NCBI GenBank assembly: GCA_017354895.1
Contig: CP071494.1
Location: 2,046,001-2,110,000 of the forward strand
From: Podospora comata
Lineage: Eukaryota; Ascomycota; Sordariomycetes; Sordariales; Podosporaceae
Length of the DNA: 64,000 nt
Direction of reading: 5' to 3'
This document shows positions 22,322 to 32,532 of this stretch, in pieces. Below the pieces are notes generated by a model, which saw only the letters and a list, made by a program, of their open reading frames with translations, did not search any database and was not told the origin of the DNA. The translations under genes and the position numbers were made by a program. The number at the start of each line of letters is the position of its first letter. Within the stretch, counting starts at the first letter, position 1.

Positions 22322-23149
22322 TCAATCACTAAAACCCTCCCAGTCTTCCCCCGGTTGCTCCTCCCTAAGCTGCAGTCTCTCTCTGTGACGTATCACAAGC
22401 TCTCCTCGCCTGCCGGTCCGCGACTCGTCCCACTCTAGCTGCGGCAGCCTTTGATCAATCACTAAGGTAGGTAGGTAGTCTAGAAATCTCACCACCGGGC
22501 CATGAGGCTCAGGATACGCTGGGAAAATTTGGTCGAAATCCCAATCCATATCCACATCCTCACTCTCGCTCGGCTCCCAGTCCATCCCCTCACTCTCACT
22601 CTCACTCTCACTTCCATTTTCACTTTCACTGCCCCTCTCACTCTCACTCTCAATCTCACTTTCAGTGACCCACTCACTCTCACTCTGAATCCACCCCTCA
22701 CCATCTCCCTCCATCTCATACCCCCCCTCCTCCTCCTCCTCTACCCCCACCCGTCCCTTAATCTTACCCCGACACATCGGACAAGTCTTATTGCCCCCCT
22801 TTAACCACTCACGCAGACACCCCCCATGAAAAATATGCCCACAACCCGGCACCTCCACCACCACCACCCCCACCATCTCGTTCAGACAAATCGCGCACGT
22901 CTTGTCCTCCCCCTCTTTCAACGCCCTTGTATGCATGACAGGGACCTCTTCTTCGTCGTCCTCATCAACATAATCCCAAAAATACCTGTGCGGGTCTCGA
23001 TGGCCGGTTTCATCGATAAACCCCGCTGGAGACAGCAAGATATATGATATCAAGAAGTAGTATCTTCCGACGGCATTTCTTTGGTTGGCGCGCGGGAGAT
23101 GTCTGGAGATATTTGTTGGGGGGTGTAGAGGGGAGGTTTGGAGGAGCAT
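22322..23149 (-). CDS. RING-H2 finger protein, probable E3 ubiquitin ligase
   Basis: 275 residues with one RING-H2 finger: CAICLNEM, a 12-residue loop, CGHIFHGGC, then NKTCPMC. The C-x2-C, C-x-H-x2-H-x2-C and C-x2-C ligand set is complete. Upstream is a short acidic patch (YVDEDDEEEVPVMHTRALKE). Downstream lies a striking Ser-Glu-rich tract of about 65 residues (SESE repeats), then an acidic Asp/Trp-rich C-terminus. It probably transfers ubiquitin with an E2 partner; the substrate is unknown. The start is uncertain. The first 45 residues include a hydrophobic stretch (YYFLISYILLSP) that may be intronic, since a TGTCTCCAG acceptor-like site lies just before the acidic region. The domain call itself is firm. 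Confidence 0.75.
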   Translation of the reverse strand: MLLQTSPLHPPTNISRHLPRANQRNAVGRYYFLISYILLSPAGFIDETGHRDPHRYFWDYVDEDDEEEVPVMHTRALKEGEDKTCAICLNEMVGVVVVEVPGCGHIFHGGCLREWLKGGNKTCPMCRGKIKGRVGVEEEEEGGYEMEGDGEGWIQSESEWVTESEIESESERGSESENGSESESESEGMDWEPSESEDVDMDWDFDQIFPAYPEPHGPVVRFLDYLPTLVIDQRLPQLEWDESRTGRRGELVIRHRERLQLREEQPGEDWEGFSD

Positions 23150-24552
23150 GCGCGGACGGTTGGTTGATGTCTGGGAATAGTTTGCAAGAGCGGGGGAAAT
23201 GAGTCAAGCGGCGGTTAAAGTTGATGACGCGGTAAGTTCTTGATGAGGGCCGCTCGAGAATGTTTTGCTTGGGCGGATGGATGTGGATGGTTGAAGACGA
23301 GAAAGGAGACTTTGGAGTAAGCGGGAATAGAGCTTTAAATTTCGCGAGAATTCTGACACTTTTGCGTGTTGAAGGTTAAGAGTGGGTGAGGTGGAAGGTT
23401 TGAGGTACATTTAGACTTTTTTTTTTTTCGTTTGTGCCGAGACGGTTGAGGGGGCGTGAAGAAGGTTTGGGATGGTCAAGCCTCCGGCTTCATGTGGCGG
23501 AGACATTTGACTTTCACCCTTGAAAAGAACATTCCATATCTTCACAACACAGTCTATTTACCTTGCCTGGTAGTAATTTTCTCTTTGGGGTTTAGCTGCT
23601 GCAAGAAGGTCTTGTTATACTAGCAATTCGATCATGGCGTGCTCCAAATACTTACAACACATGCCTGCGACTCAAACTCCGCCTACACCCAAGAGCTCTG
23701 CAGGGCAGCTGATAAGGTACATAAACTCCAACACACACTTTGTGAAGAACCTCATTCAGCTGAGCAGACACGTGGACACAGAACGGATTTGCCAGAGATG
23801 CTGAACCAGACAAAGCACCAGGGTCGTTCCCAGGGGCCGGATTCAAACATTTCCACACTTTAAATTTCACTTACCTTATAATAGGGGCTTAGTTTCGCCA
23901 TGGACTACACTGTATTCATTATTGTCTTCCATACAAGCTAGGTACAATGCAGAGACATCACAGCTCAAGAGTTTCAGTTTTCAGCTTTTGACTGTCTGCC
24001 GAACCATGCGTGTTCTGCAAGCCTTGCAGCTGAAGGTTTTCACACCTGATCTTACCATAAGACCCGAATAACGCGCTGAAAACAGATTAACGACTGTAGA
24101 AAATTGGAAGTTGTGGGCCGAAAAGTGACTGGCGCCAAAGGTGGAGCAAAAAAGTGCAGGAGGAAGGTTATGGTAATGGAGCAAAATCTGACAAACAGAG
24201 GAAGGCCACAGAAAGGTACGCGAAATATAAGCCCTCAGACCAACCTGAGTGTGTGGGCCTGGCAAAAGGTGGTACCAGAGCCCTGGGAGCAACCACAGAA
24301 GCAGAGGCATTGTAATTTGTCGCGCTGATGCGGCGTGATGTCCAAGCAGGCAACCTGCAGGGCGCACTGGGAGGTTGACTACCCCTATCTTAACTGATTG
24401 GGCCAAGCCAATATTGAAGACAGCCACAGGTGCTTATGCATATCAGGCTCTTCTCATTGCGAGATGACACCTCGAATATTAAATGACGGCACCTCTGGCA
24501 TAGCCAGAACCCGAGATTTTATTCTTCTATCAAAGGCAACCCATGGCGCGGC
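23150..24552. other. Intergenic, about 1.4 kb, no supported gene
   Basis: It has a poly-T run at 23418-23429 and otherwise short random frames. The missing 5' part of the HeLo-like gene may lie near the right end. Confidence 0.45.
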
Positions 24553-26544
24553 GTGTTTTTGAAAGCCTGGGGCTTCCATTGGCGCATTCAGGATGGAGGC
24601 GACACTCAGCAACCTGGTCAGACCAGACAGAACCAAACCAAGCTTCACAACTACCTATTGAAGAACCGCTTCAAAGCTGAGGGCGTCCTCAACATCCTCT
24701 CTGCCCTTGCCGACACACTGTCAAACCAAGAGGAACTTGTCAGAGGATATGGAATCCAGTTTCGGTCAACGCAAGCAATTCAGGATGGGTCCCAGTTGGC
24801 CAGCAATGTCCAGTTAGCCATTCAGAACACGACAATCGAGGACATCAAGCCTGTGATCACTGAGTTTAAGCAACGTCTCTCGAAACTCAACAAGTTTAAG
24901 TGGGCTCTGAGAGATAAGGATGACTTCAGAAAACTCATTTCCGACTTGAAATCCCACAGCGAATCCCTCTACCGCCTTTTCACGGAAAACGCCTTTGAGT
25001 CGATGAATGTCTACTTTACCATGGATTGTTTGGCTGTCCAGGAGTCACCGGCAGTGCGGAAGTGGACTTCAAGAATCGCAACTGAGCATGCAGAGATCGA
25101 CAAGGGGTCTTCGGTGCGGCCGGACTACGAACTGTTGGCTTCAGCAGCTACATTGAAGGCATCTGTAAACGAAAACAAGGACAAGGTACAGACAGATGAC
25201 GGCAAGCTCACCACTATCGGCGAGGAGGAACCCGAGATGAAGTATTTGGGGAAGGGTCTTGCTCTGTTTGAAGGTGAAGTTGTCTATGTGGAAATGCGAG
25301 ACTATCGCGGACCGCCACTAGACGTCACACCGGAACAGAAACGGAAGATCAAGCGCCGTAGGACTCGAGCGCGACTGTTGGTTGAAGGCAAAGACGTCAG
25401 CAGCGACAAAGAAGACGATGGCGAGCCGATAAAGCCCGTCAGACCGGCTGATCCCAGACTTCGGATTCTGATTCGAAACTTTTTCAACACATTTTGGGGC
25501 AACAATACAATGAAAAGTGTCTATGGGCTTAACATTGCTGGCATGATTGATCATACGGAAGGGGACCACGAAGGCCATTGCAGCATCCCCTATAGGCTCC
25601 CGAGCACGATAGGCATTCATAATCGGCAGCGGCCAGCGGAGAACCTGAAGCTCCGTGCACCTGTTCGACTAAAATCCCTTCATGGGACCAGGAAAATGGA
25701 TGGCATCCGGTCAACACTGGGTTCGCGTTTTGAGCTTGCCAGAAGTCTTGTGCGTGCCGTCTGCATGCTTCACTCAAGCGGGTGGCTACACAAGCACATA
25801 CGTGCAGAGTCTGTCATGTTTTTTCCGAAACATGTGAGCACGCTCCAAGAGGACCGCTATGAAATCAAAATTGAAATAAATGTTTCGAAGCCCATCCTGA
25901 TGGGCTATATTTTTTCACGGCCAGACGACATCAAGCATGAAACGCGCAAACCCTCCTCTCAAAAGGATGAACGTAGAAAGCCCCCAGTGGATTCCCGTAA
26001 TATACTAAAACATCACACTACATACACCTGGCGAGATACCGATGACTACTCAAGCAAGGATTCAGAGGAAAAGCATGGAAGGGTATTCCCCCGGTCAGCT
26101 AGTATATATGGCCGCGATATACTGAATAAGACCAAAGAACCGGAACAAACAAAAGATCTAAACATTGCTGGCTTTACACTCGACTATTATCAGCACCCGG
26201 CAAAGCACGCAGATCCGCAGCGGCGGTATCGCCATGCATATTACGTGTACTCTCTTGGTATACTGCTTCTCAAAGTTGGGTTCTGGGAGGAGTTGAAGAA
26301 CTATGAGGACTTCCGCTCTGGTTATAACAAGATTCCCGATTACGACAAAGCGGATCATTATGAACGACGCAGGTGGATCTGTCGAGAGTACTTGAATCGT
26401 TTTAGGTGGGCATGTGGGGATTCTTATGCCGATGTTGTGCTCAGTTGTCTCATGGTGGATAGTAGCGATGATGAAGTAGCGAAGGAGAGCAAGCGGGAGC
26501 TTTGTGCGAGACTAGTTGCGGACTTGGAGAACTGTCAAGCCTAG
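24553..26544 (+). CDS. HeLo-like (HET-S/LopB-type) protein with C-terminal kinase-like domain, 5' end unresolved
   Basis: A 663-codon open stretch. Residues 1-145 resemble the middle and end of HeLo-type domains of fungal prion-inhibition and cell-death proteins (FLKAWGFHWRIQDGG, ALADTLSNQEELVRGYG, FKWALRDKDDFRKLISDLKS). The middle is charged and linker-like. The C-terminal half is a kinase-like fold: RSLVRAVCMLHSSGWLHKHI aligns with the catalytic-loop region of fungal kinase-like proteins paired with HeLo domains, then YVYSLGILLLKVGFWEEL matches the helix after the activation segment. The catalytic HRD/DFG motifs are not recognisable, so it is probably a pseudokinase. No ATG opens the frame, which extends upstream to about 24488; an N-terminal exon is missing or the gene is truncated. 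Such proteins act in allorecognition or regulated cell death. Confidence 0.65.
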   Translation: MFLKAWGFHWRIQDGGDTQQPGQTRQNQTKLHNYLLKNRFKAEGVLNILSALADTLSNQEELVRGYGIQFRSTQAIQDGSQLASNVQLAIQNTTIEDIKPVITEFKQRLSKLNKFKWALRDKDDFRKLISDLKSHSESLYRLFTENAFESMNVYFTMDCLAVQESPAVRKWTSRIATEHAEIDKGSSVRPDYELLASAATLKASVNENKDKVQTDDGKLTTIGEEEPEMKYLGKGLALFEGEVVYVEMRDYRGPPLDVTPEQKRKIKRRRTRARLLVEGKDVSSDKEDDGEPIKPVRPADPRLRILIRNFFNTFWGNNTMKSVYGLNIAGMIDHTEGDHEGHCSIPYRLPSTIGIHNRQRPAENLKLRAPVRLKSLHGTRKMDGIRSTLGSRFELARSLVRAVCMLHSSGWLHKHIRAESVMFFPKHVSTLQEDRYEIKIEINVSKPILMGYIFSRPDDIKHETRKPSSQKDERRKPPVDSRNILKHHTTYTWRDTDDYSSKDSEEKHGRVFPRSASIYGRDILNKTKEPEQTKDLNIAGFTLDYYQHPAKHADPQRRYRHAYYVYSLGILLLKVGFWEELKNYEDFRSGYNKIPDYDKADHYERRRWICREYLNRFRWACGDSYADVVLSCLMVDSSDDEVAKESKRELCARLVADLENCQA

Positions 26545-26674
26545 GCAAACTCGCTGGTTTCCTGTACTTTTTGTCTATTAATCGCGCTCTGGTAAGAAGA
26601 CGAGAGGTATTTGCCTAGCAACATGTTTCTTCACTTACTTCGTGTAAGAGGAGAGGTTACTCACTAGGTAGGTA

Positions 26675-26755
26675 GTGGGTCAGGCAGAGAGGTTGCTCTT
26701 AGGCCACTGGCCTGAGCCCATAGGTTGGCTGGTTAAGGGTATATTTGGCTTGCTT
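26675..26755. repeat. Dispersed hairpin repeat, copy 1
   Basis: About 80 bp beginning GTGGGTCAGGCAGA. An imperfect inverted pair (GGGTCAGGC and GCCTGAGCCC) is followed by GGGTATATTTGG. It resembles the segment at 35735-35822 in sequence and order of parts. Confidence 0.55.
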
Positions 26756-27655
26756 TACTTTTCTTTGGCATCTTGCTTGTACCTCATTTTCATCACATGT
26801 TCTTCTGCGCAGGGTTTCCATCACTTCCAAAGGTATCCAATGGAACTGACCTTCAAAAAAAAACAATCATCATTCAAAGTCCATATCAATACCTAATGGT
26901 ACATACCATACCTTGCAGTATCTCCCTCCACCTCATCACCAAAAATTCCACTTGGATCAATATCTCATCTCATCACAATAACCTCTGTGAGGCTGTATCT
27001 TGAACCCAGAGTAGATTCGAGACCTACTGGCGCCAACCTGTGGGGATACGGGGGATAGTACAGTGGTTATACCCCCCTCACGCCCCTCACCATTACCATC
27101 ATCTTGTCATTCCTCACAACATCCAACCTATCTACTACCACATCACCCACCCCGCAAACCTCAACCCTCTTCTCCTGGCCCCAATGGGCAGAAGACATAA
27201 TTATCACCCCACCTCACTACAACCCTCACCCCCTCCCAAGCCGTCGAAGCACCTCAGCCACCGCCACAGCCATCGCTGCCACCAAAAGGCAGTCTCATCC
27301 AGAAACGAGCTCCCCACTGCGAGTTTCCCGCTCGATACACGCCGGTATGTCAACCCACCCCGCCCCAACCAACTGCTCCACCCTCATTTACTCTTCACCA
27401 TAGGGATGCGACGCATCAGCCTGCCTAGATTACCTCACCCGCGAGTCAACCCTCTCCCAAGGCACATCAATTCATCACCAAGACCGAGACAAAAATGTGA
27501 AAAAGAAAAAGTGGTATCATCAATTCACCATCAGCCGACATTTTATAAATACATGAGTGAGACGTGCTATCTAAGCATCTGTCCCTTGTGTGTACACGTT
27601 GTGTTTTTGTTCATTATCATTTCATTTTTTTTGCCTGTCCCCATACAACCATCAT
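26756..27655. other. Intergenic, 0.9 kb, no protein gene seen
   Basis: Apart from the tRNA-like fragments it holds C-rich and CA-rich sequence with long but unconvincing Pro/His/Ser-rich frames. Its right end is the 3' flank of the dioxygenase gene. Confidence 0.5.
27011..27090 (+). other. tRNA-like fragments, possibly degenerate
   Basis: 27011-27035 reads like a T-arm plus 3' acceptor strand: GTAGA, TTCGAGA loop, CCTAC, then TGGCGCCA, with one stem mismatch. About 12 bp later, GGGGGATAGTACAGTGGTTA (27049-27068) resembles the 5' half of a tRNA with its D-arm. Neither can be completed to a full cloverleaf by eye. Chance similarity is possible. Confidence 0.25.
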
Positions 27656-28922
27656 TTACTCGGCATCAAGAGGCGCACGAGGAGGAGTGTCGTTGACCTG
27701 GATACCACCACGTTTCTTCTCATGGCTGTCAGGCATGGGAAGAGCCCACCCGCCCTCACCCTCGGGAGTGGCGAGCCAGAGTCTGAGGAGATGTCTTCTG
27801 GGAGCGGGAGGAGCAAAGTCTATTGTCCAAAGTTAGCACGGAAACAAGTCAATGTTGGAGAGCCGAAAGAAGAAACTCACCCCTGTAAGCAGTGCGAGCA
27901 TGGAGCAAGTGAGCATTACTCAAGAACTGAATGTCTCCAACCTCCAAAACCATGTGCAGAGCCTCCTGCTGGCAGGTATCCTCAAGCACCTTCAGAGCAT
28001 GAAGTTGCTCCTCGCTGAGAGGAGGAATGATACCCTTGTCGGAGAATCTGGTCAAAGACTTGACATAGTAGGGATCCCACTTGCAGTAGAGACGGCCCTG
28101 GCCACCGTTCTCTATGTAAACAATAGGCTGGCGAACCCACTCCTCCTGGCCATCGCTGACCTCGCCCTTGCGGTCAAAGTACCAGATCGGCTTGGTCAGA
28201 GTCTCGGCAACATCAGGGTGCTCCTTCTGGAGAATGTTCCAGACGTTATGAACCGAGACAATGTCGCTCTCACCACCCTCCTGGGCGCGGTGTACGCACA
28301 AAAGACCGACGATATCACCATCATCAGCGTGGAAGAACTGGCGGGCGGCAGTGCGATAGATGCGGACGGTGTGGATCTGAGTCGGGTCATCACCGACATC
28401 CTTGACGTGGCCGAGGACGTGGCCGCGGCCGTTCTGAGAGACAAAGTATCCAAGATAGGTGCCGAGACCCATGTAGGCGACGGCGTTCTTCTCTGGGCCC
28501 CAAACATCGGCAGGGAAGCGCTTGAAGAGGATGAAGCCCTTGCCGTTGAGGAGATCTTCCCGGAGGTCAGTCAAGACCTTGCCGAGCTTGGGAAGGACAA
28601 AGTTCTCCTTGGAGATGCCGGTGAGTGGTGTGCCGCTGGCGATGAAAGCGTCGGCGGTGGCGGACAACTCGGCAACCTCCTCATCTGTGAAGGGGTGCAC
28701 CCACTTCTCAGGGTTGTTGATGAAGTCATCGCGCTTCCATACTGTGCGGCCGGTGATCTCCTTGGGGAACTCAGAGTAGGGCTTCAGGACGTCGTAGAGA
28801 GGGGGGTGCTGGCCAGATGTGCGGATGCCGTCAGGGAAGATGTGGCGGGGGGCATCGAGGTTGCTCTTGGTGACTTGAGGAAGTTGAGCCGCAGGCTCTT
28901 CTACTAGGATTCCGGGAGCCAT
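27656..28922 (-). CDS. TauD/TfdA-family Fe(II)/2-oxoglutarate dioxygenase
   Basis: Two exons (27881-28922 and 27656-27819, intron 27820-27880) encode 401 residues. The metal-binding His-x-Asp is in RQFFHADDGDIVG, and the distal His and 2-oxoglutarate-binding Arg lie near SNAHLLHARTAY and PAPRRHLLRLWL. Splicing turns ...HARTAYRG into HARTAYRDF, the normal family sequence. These enzymes hydroxylate small molecules such as sulfonates, carnitine precursors or secondary metabolites; the substrate here cannot be told from sequence. The N-terminus has no targeting signal. The start at 28922 (MAPGILVEEP) is chosen because the frame upstream has UTR-like composition. No biosynthetic gene cluster surrounds it, so a primary or sulfur-scavenging role is as likely as secondary metabolism. 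Confidence 0.9.
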
Positions 28923-29980
28923 TGTGTATGGTATGTGTGTGGTGGTGGGTAAGGTAGGGGGCGGTTTGGAAGTGCTGGGTGATGACTGCCAAATGAAAGA
29001 GCTTGATCTGATAATGGAATATTTGGATCTGATCGAGAGCTCACATGTCTGGCTTATAAGTACATGGCGTCCTCGATAGAAGGGGGCCATCTTGTCGATT
29101 GCGTGATCATCCCGGGACTGGGTCCAGAGACTATCATCTGCAATGGGGCCGAGGTCTCATTGGAAGAGGCCATGATGCACCCACGTTTCGGCAGCACGCT
29201 CCCGAGTGACATCGGTGCTGGGCGTCGGGATTTCGTTCAGGAAAGAGCATTGGGATGATTGCGATATCGATTTGAGGGATGGCGTGCTCGGCTTGCGATG
29301 ACGTGAAGGCTTAAGCGCTACTGCCCCGCAATGCTAATGGCGCTATTCCCCCCTCGACACACCTCGATCAAAGAGGCGACGTGGTAAGCTAGTTCCCTTT
29401 TTGGAGCTCCCACCGTATAATTCGGCTTTCGGGATCTAAGATGGTGTTTTTTGTTGGATGCTGAAGTGAAGGTCTCAAAGGAGTTGGTGGGGTAGGGGAG
29501 GTGTAAGTCATGGGGGTTAGGGTTCAGCGCGGGTGTGTTACCTTGTCTTGCCGGCAAACATCGAGCCACATTAAGTTGACAATAGATGGTTGTCACCGAT
29601 TGGAGCTTCGTGCAGATATGCCGAGGTAGGGTGGACAAAGCTTGGGAGCGTTTTGCGGTTTGAGCATTGTGGTACTTTGTTTGAATGGGGGCAGGAAACA
29701 CAGGATTAGGTAAAGGCAAAGGTTCAGTTTAAGGTTGAGGTCCGCATGGGTAAAGGCACTTACGTGTTGTGTAGCTGGGCGTCTCATCCATGACAGATTG
29801 GTCAGCAAAATGGCTCACGAGGCTACCCCTATTTCCATTCAAACACGTCCGATTCTGACGACAACGATCAACCTGATAAACCGATCTTTACTATTTCTAA
29901 ATATTACTAATTATCCCCCCAAGCATCATTGTGTATATCCAGTTACGTTCTTTCCTCGCATTCACCCACCCCAATATCTA
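28923..29980. other. Intergenic, about 1.1 kb
   Basis: Promoter side of the dioxygenase gene and 3' flank of the mannosidase. It contains a two-unit telomere-like motif at 29513-29524; nothing else is recognised. Confidence 0.5.
29513..29524 (+). repeat. Telobox-like motif GGGGTTAGGGTT
   Basis: Two telomere-type units about 590 bp upstream of the dioxygenase start codon. Such short motifs can bind Myb/telobox factors in fungi, but this is inference. Confidence 0.4.
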
Positions 29981-31954
29981 TCAATCAAACAGCCCCTTCA
30001 AATCAGGCACCAACCTCCTCAGCGGATGGGCCTCCGTATTAAAAACCCACTCATCCAGACTAATCAAGTCCGGCTCACTGAACATCAAATAAAAATACTT
30101 CAACGTCTCACCCAGCCAAAAGCTCTCCATCGAGTCCGTCTTCTCCGGATACCGTTTGCTCTCATCCTCGTTCTCAGGGTCATAACGAGTAATATCCGAC
30201 AGTGCCGCGTTGGCAAGCTCAGTCTTGGTATTCTTCTCGATAGCTTCAAACATCTTCCATGCTTTTTCAGGCAAGTCCTTTCGGCCGGTTGTGCGGTAGA
30301 GAATAAATACCGACTCGATCGCTTCAGGTCGGAGAATGTATCGAGTATCTGGAAGCGACGTGAACCCCTTGGAGATGTGCTTTTCGGCGATGAGCGAGTT
30401 GAGCTCTTCAGGGGAGATGTCATCGGGTGCTTCAAGCTGCCTTTTGATCGCATCTTTCCACTTGGTCTCGGAAAACGTACACTCTGGCTTCTCGGGCGAG
30501 ATTGTTAAAGGACAGGGAAGCATGGTGAATGTCTCTGGCATGATCCCCACGGGCATGTGTGAATAGGTCCAGATGCAACCATCCATCAGTTTCTCTCCGA
30601 CAGACACATGGGTTTGGTTCTCCACAAGCTTGCCACCGAGGGCGAGCATACCACCTGCGAAGCAAACGAGATGCTGGCCTTCTGGTTTGAGAGAGTAGAC
30701 AGTGTCATCGCCACTTCGGGAGACAGAGACAAGGCCAGAGACAAGGACGTCGGCATTGTCTGGAAGCATAGGCCGGAAGACATTTCGTTTGATGACTGCC
30801 TCCATGGCCTTTTCATACATTTCGCGATATTGTGGTAGTAGACCCCCGACGAGAGCATGGGCCTTTGGGAGATATTCATACCAAGAGTCAGCCATGGCCC
30901 CGATGGTGAAGTCATTATGTAGGTTGAATTCTGTGGTGCGGGCGTTGACAATGACAGGCCACATTCCTGGGAAACGCGTGGTGTCTTGTTGCTTATGCAG
31001 GAGCTCGGTGATGCGATGCGCAGCGTCGAACCATTTTGGGTCTTTGGTGAGGAGAGAAAGCCTGGTGAACTCCAGAGCGAATGTGCCAATCTCGGCAAGA
31101 AGGACGGATTCGTCGGCTTCCTGGGGTTTGTTTTTGGATGCATCCACAGCGTCCCATCTTGTCATCGGCATGCGGTTGGGAGTATCGAAGGCGACATAGA
31201 GCATTTCTCCAACCTCTGTTGCTTTACGTAGGAGCCGTCTATCGCCACTTAGGTCGTAGGCTGCCAGAAAGCCACCCAGATATCGAATGTTGGTCTCAAA
31301 TACGTTCACTTTGTCTCCCGGGGCTTTGGAAAAATCGATCTTGGACGCAGCTTTCACTGCCTCCTTGAACTCATCTTTCAGGTCCATGATCCAGAGGGTG
31401 TCGAGACTGTCGACCAAGGTTGCTCCCCAGCCGCCAAAGACATCACGCTTCCCACCGCTGATGGGCATGATCTCGTCACTCATCCAGGCGTGCTTGCGGT
31501 ACGAGTTCCAACAACGCTGAAAGACCTTCTTGACGGCATCTCGGCGTTCGAGTCGAACTTGACGCTCTGCTGCGGGTTCAGTCTCGATGAACTTTTGAAC
31601 CTTTGGAAGCCACTGTGGGGAGCCCTTTGGAAACTGGCGCATGTCCTGGACAGGGTAATTGGGCTTCAACTTGCTCCATTCGATCCCGTCTGCTGTGTCT
31701 TCCTCGTCGTTTTGGTCCTTGTCATTGGCGTTGTCATCGGTGTTATCGTCGAAGTAGTCATTGGGAGGGACATAATTAGGATCCCCACTACTGCCGGGCA
31801 GGAAACTGTCACCACTGCCATCGCCGTGGTAGCTCTGGAAAGGGTCAATGACGTAGGAGTATTGGTATGATCTCTTGCGGATGGCGAGGAAGACGAATAG
31901 AAAGATGCCTGCAATCAAGAAGACATAGCTTCTATTCCTCGAAAAGAGCAGCAT
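29981..31954 (-). CDS. GH47 class I alpha-1,2-mannosidase, type II membrane protein
   Basis: Trims alpha-1,2-linked mannose from N-glycans in the ER or Golgi. From the chosen Met at 31954 the protein has 657 residues: a short cytosolic head (MLLFSRNRS), one signal-anchor span (YVFLIAGIFLFVFLAI), an acidic luminal stem (DDNTDDNANDKDQNDEED) and the GH47 barrel. GH47 signatures include GWGATLVDSLDTLWIMDL, FETNIRYLGGFLAAYDLSG, ESVLLAEIGTFALEF and LRPEAIESVFILYRTTG. The frame is open for another 108 codons upstream to 32278, but that part has no features and would bury the signal anchor inside the chain, so the later start is preferred. The gene is intron-less. Confidence 0.93.
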   Translation of the reverse strand: MLLFSRNRSYVFLIAGIFLFVFLAIRKRSYQYSYVIDPFQSYHGDGSGDSFLPGSSGDPNYVPPNDYFDDNTDDNANDKDQNDEEDTADGIEWSKLKPNYPVQDMRQFPKGSPQWLPKVQKFIETEPAAERQVRLERRDAVKKVFQRCWNSYRKHAWMSDEIMPISGGKRDVFGGWGATLVDSLDTLWIMDLKDEFKEAVKAASKIDFSKAPGDKVNVFETNIRYLGGFLAAYDLSGDRRLLRKATEVGEMLYVAFDTPNRMPMTRWDAVDASKNKPQEADESVLLAEIGTFALEFTRLSLLTKDPKWFDAAHRITELLHKQQDTTRFPGMWPVIVNARTTEFNLHNDFTIGAMADSWYEYLPKAHALVGGLLPQYREMYEKAMEAVIKRNVFRPMLPDNADVLVSGLVSVSRSGDDTVYSLKPEGQHLVCFAGGMLALGGKLVENQTHVSVGEKLMDGCIWTYSHMPVGIMPETFTMLPCPLTISPEKPECTFSETKWKDAIKRQLEAPDDISPEELNSLIAEKHISKGFTSLPDTRYILRPEAIESVFILYRTTGRKDLPEKAWKMFEAIEKNTKTELANAALSDITRYDPENEDESKRYPEKTDSMESFWLGETLKYFYLMFSEPDLISLDEWVFNTEAHPLRRLVPDLKGLFD

Positions 31955-32532
31955 TGTGGCAGCCGTAGAGATCAACGGGCAGGATGGATACCACCCTGAA
32001 TTTGGGATGGGCACCCCGTCCAGGTCGTTCGCAGCGAATCCAGGGACGACATGAATTAAGATTTTGGCGGGTGGTGGGGGCATTGGCGAACTGCCGGCTT
32101 GGCACTGTAAGATACTGTAAATACGATGAGAGCCACGTGGCAGCGCTGAGCGACAGTGACCAACATACTGTTGTGGACACGCTGTGGCAGGGCTGCCGTG
32201 CAGGGATCTGTGTAATAACGTGTATTCGTAATAAGCTGGCGGGCGACTCGCCCACCACGTCGCCCTCCCGTCACTCACTGCCCTGCATCATCGATGAAAC
32301 ATCAACAACCACTCATCATGGCGTGAGTCACCGCCGACCAATGTCATCAGACAACACGCTACTGTGTAGTATAAAGGCAGCGGCTCATCCCTTGCGGTCA
32401 CTTTGCGGTCATCGACGTTTTCTCCCTGCAGCTGCGACGGAAGGCCAAGTGGGGATGGAATGAGCTTCATTACTTTGACGCGTCAACAATGGCATCATTT
32501 TAACAACACCACTATACCTTACGTCTGGCATC
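31955..32532. other. Intergenic between the mannosidase and the CHR transporter
   Basis: About 580 bp that should contain the mannosidase promoter and the 3' end of the transporter transcript. I see no small gene or clear motif. Confidence 0.5.

Noticed and set aside
27040-27696. 218-codon Pro/His/Ser-rich plus-strand frame
   Set aside because: C-rich DNA with biased composition and no domain; overlaps the tRNA-like fragments and the 3' end of the dioxygenase gene.
27852-28907. 351-codon plus-strand frame
   Set aside because: Antisense of the TauD/TfdA dioxygenase gene; composition rich in Leu/Val/Asp from complementing its codons.
31957-32278. 108-codon N-terminal extension of the GH47 mannosidase
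   Set aside because: Open by chance; it would place the signal-anchor span more than 100 residues into the chain, unlike family members.
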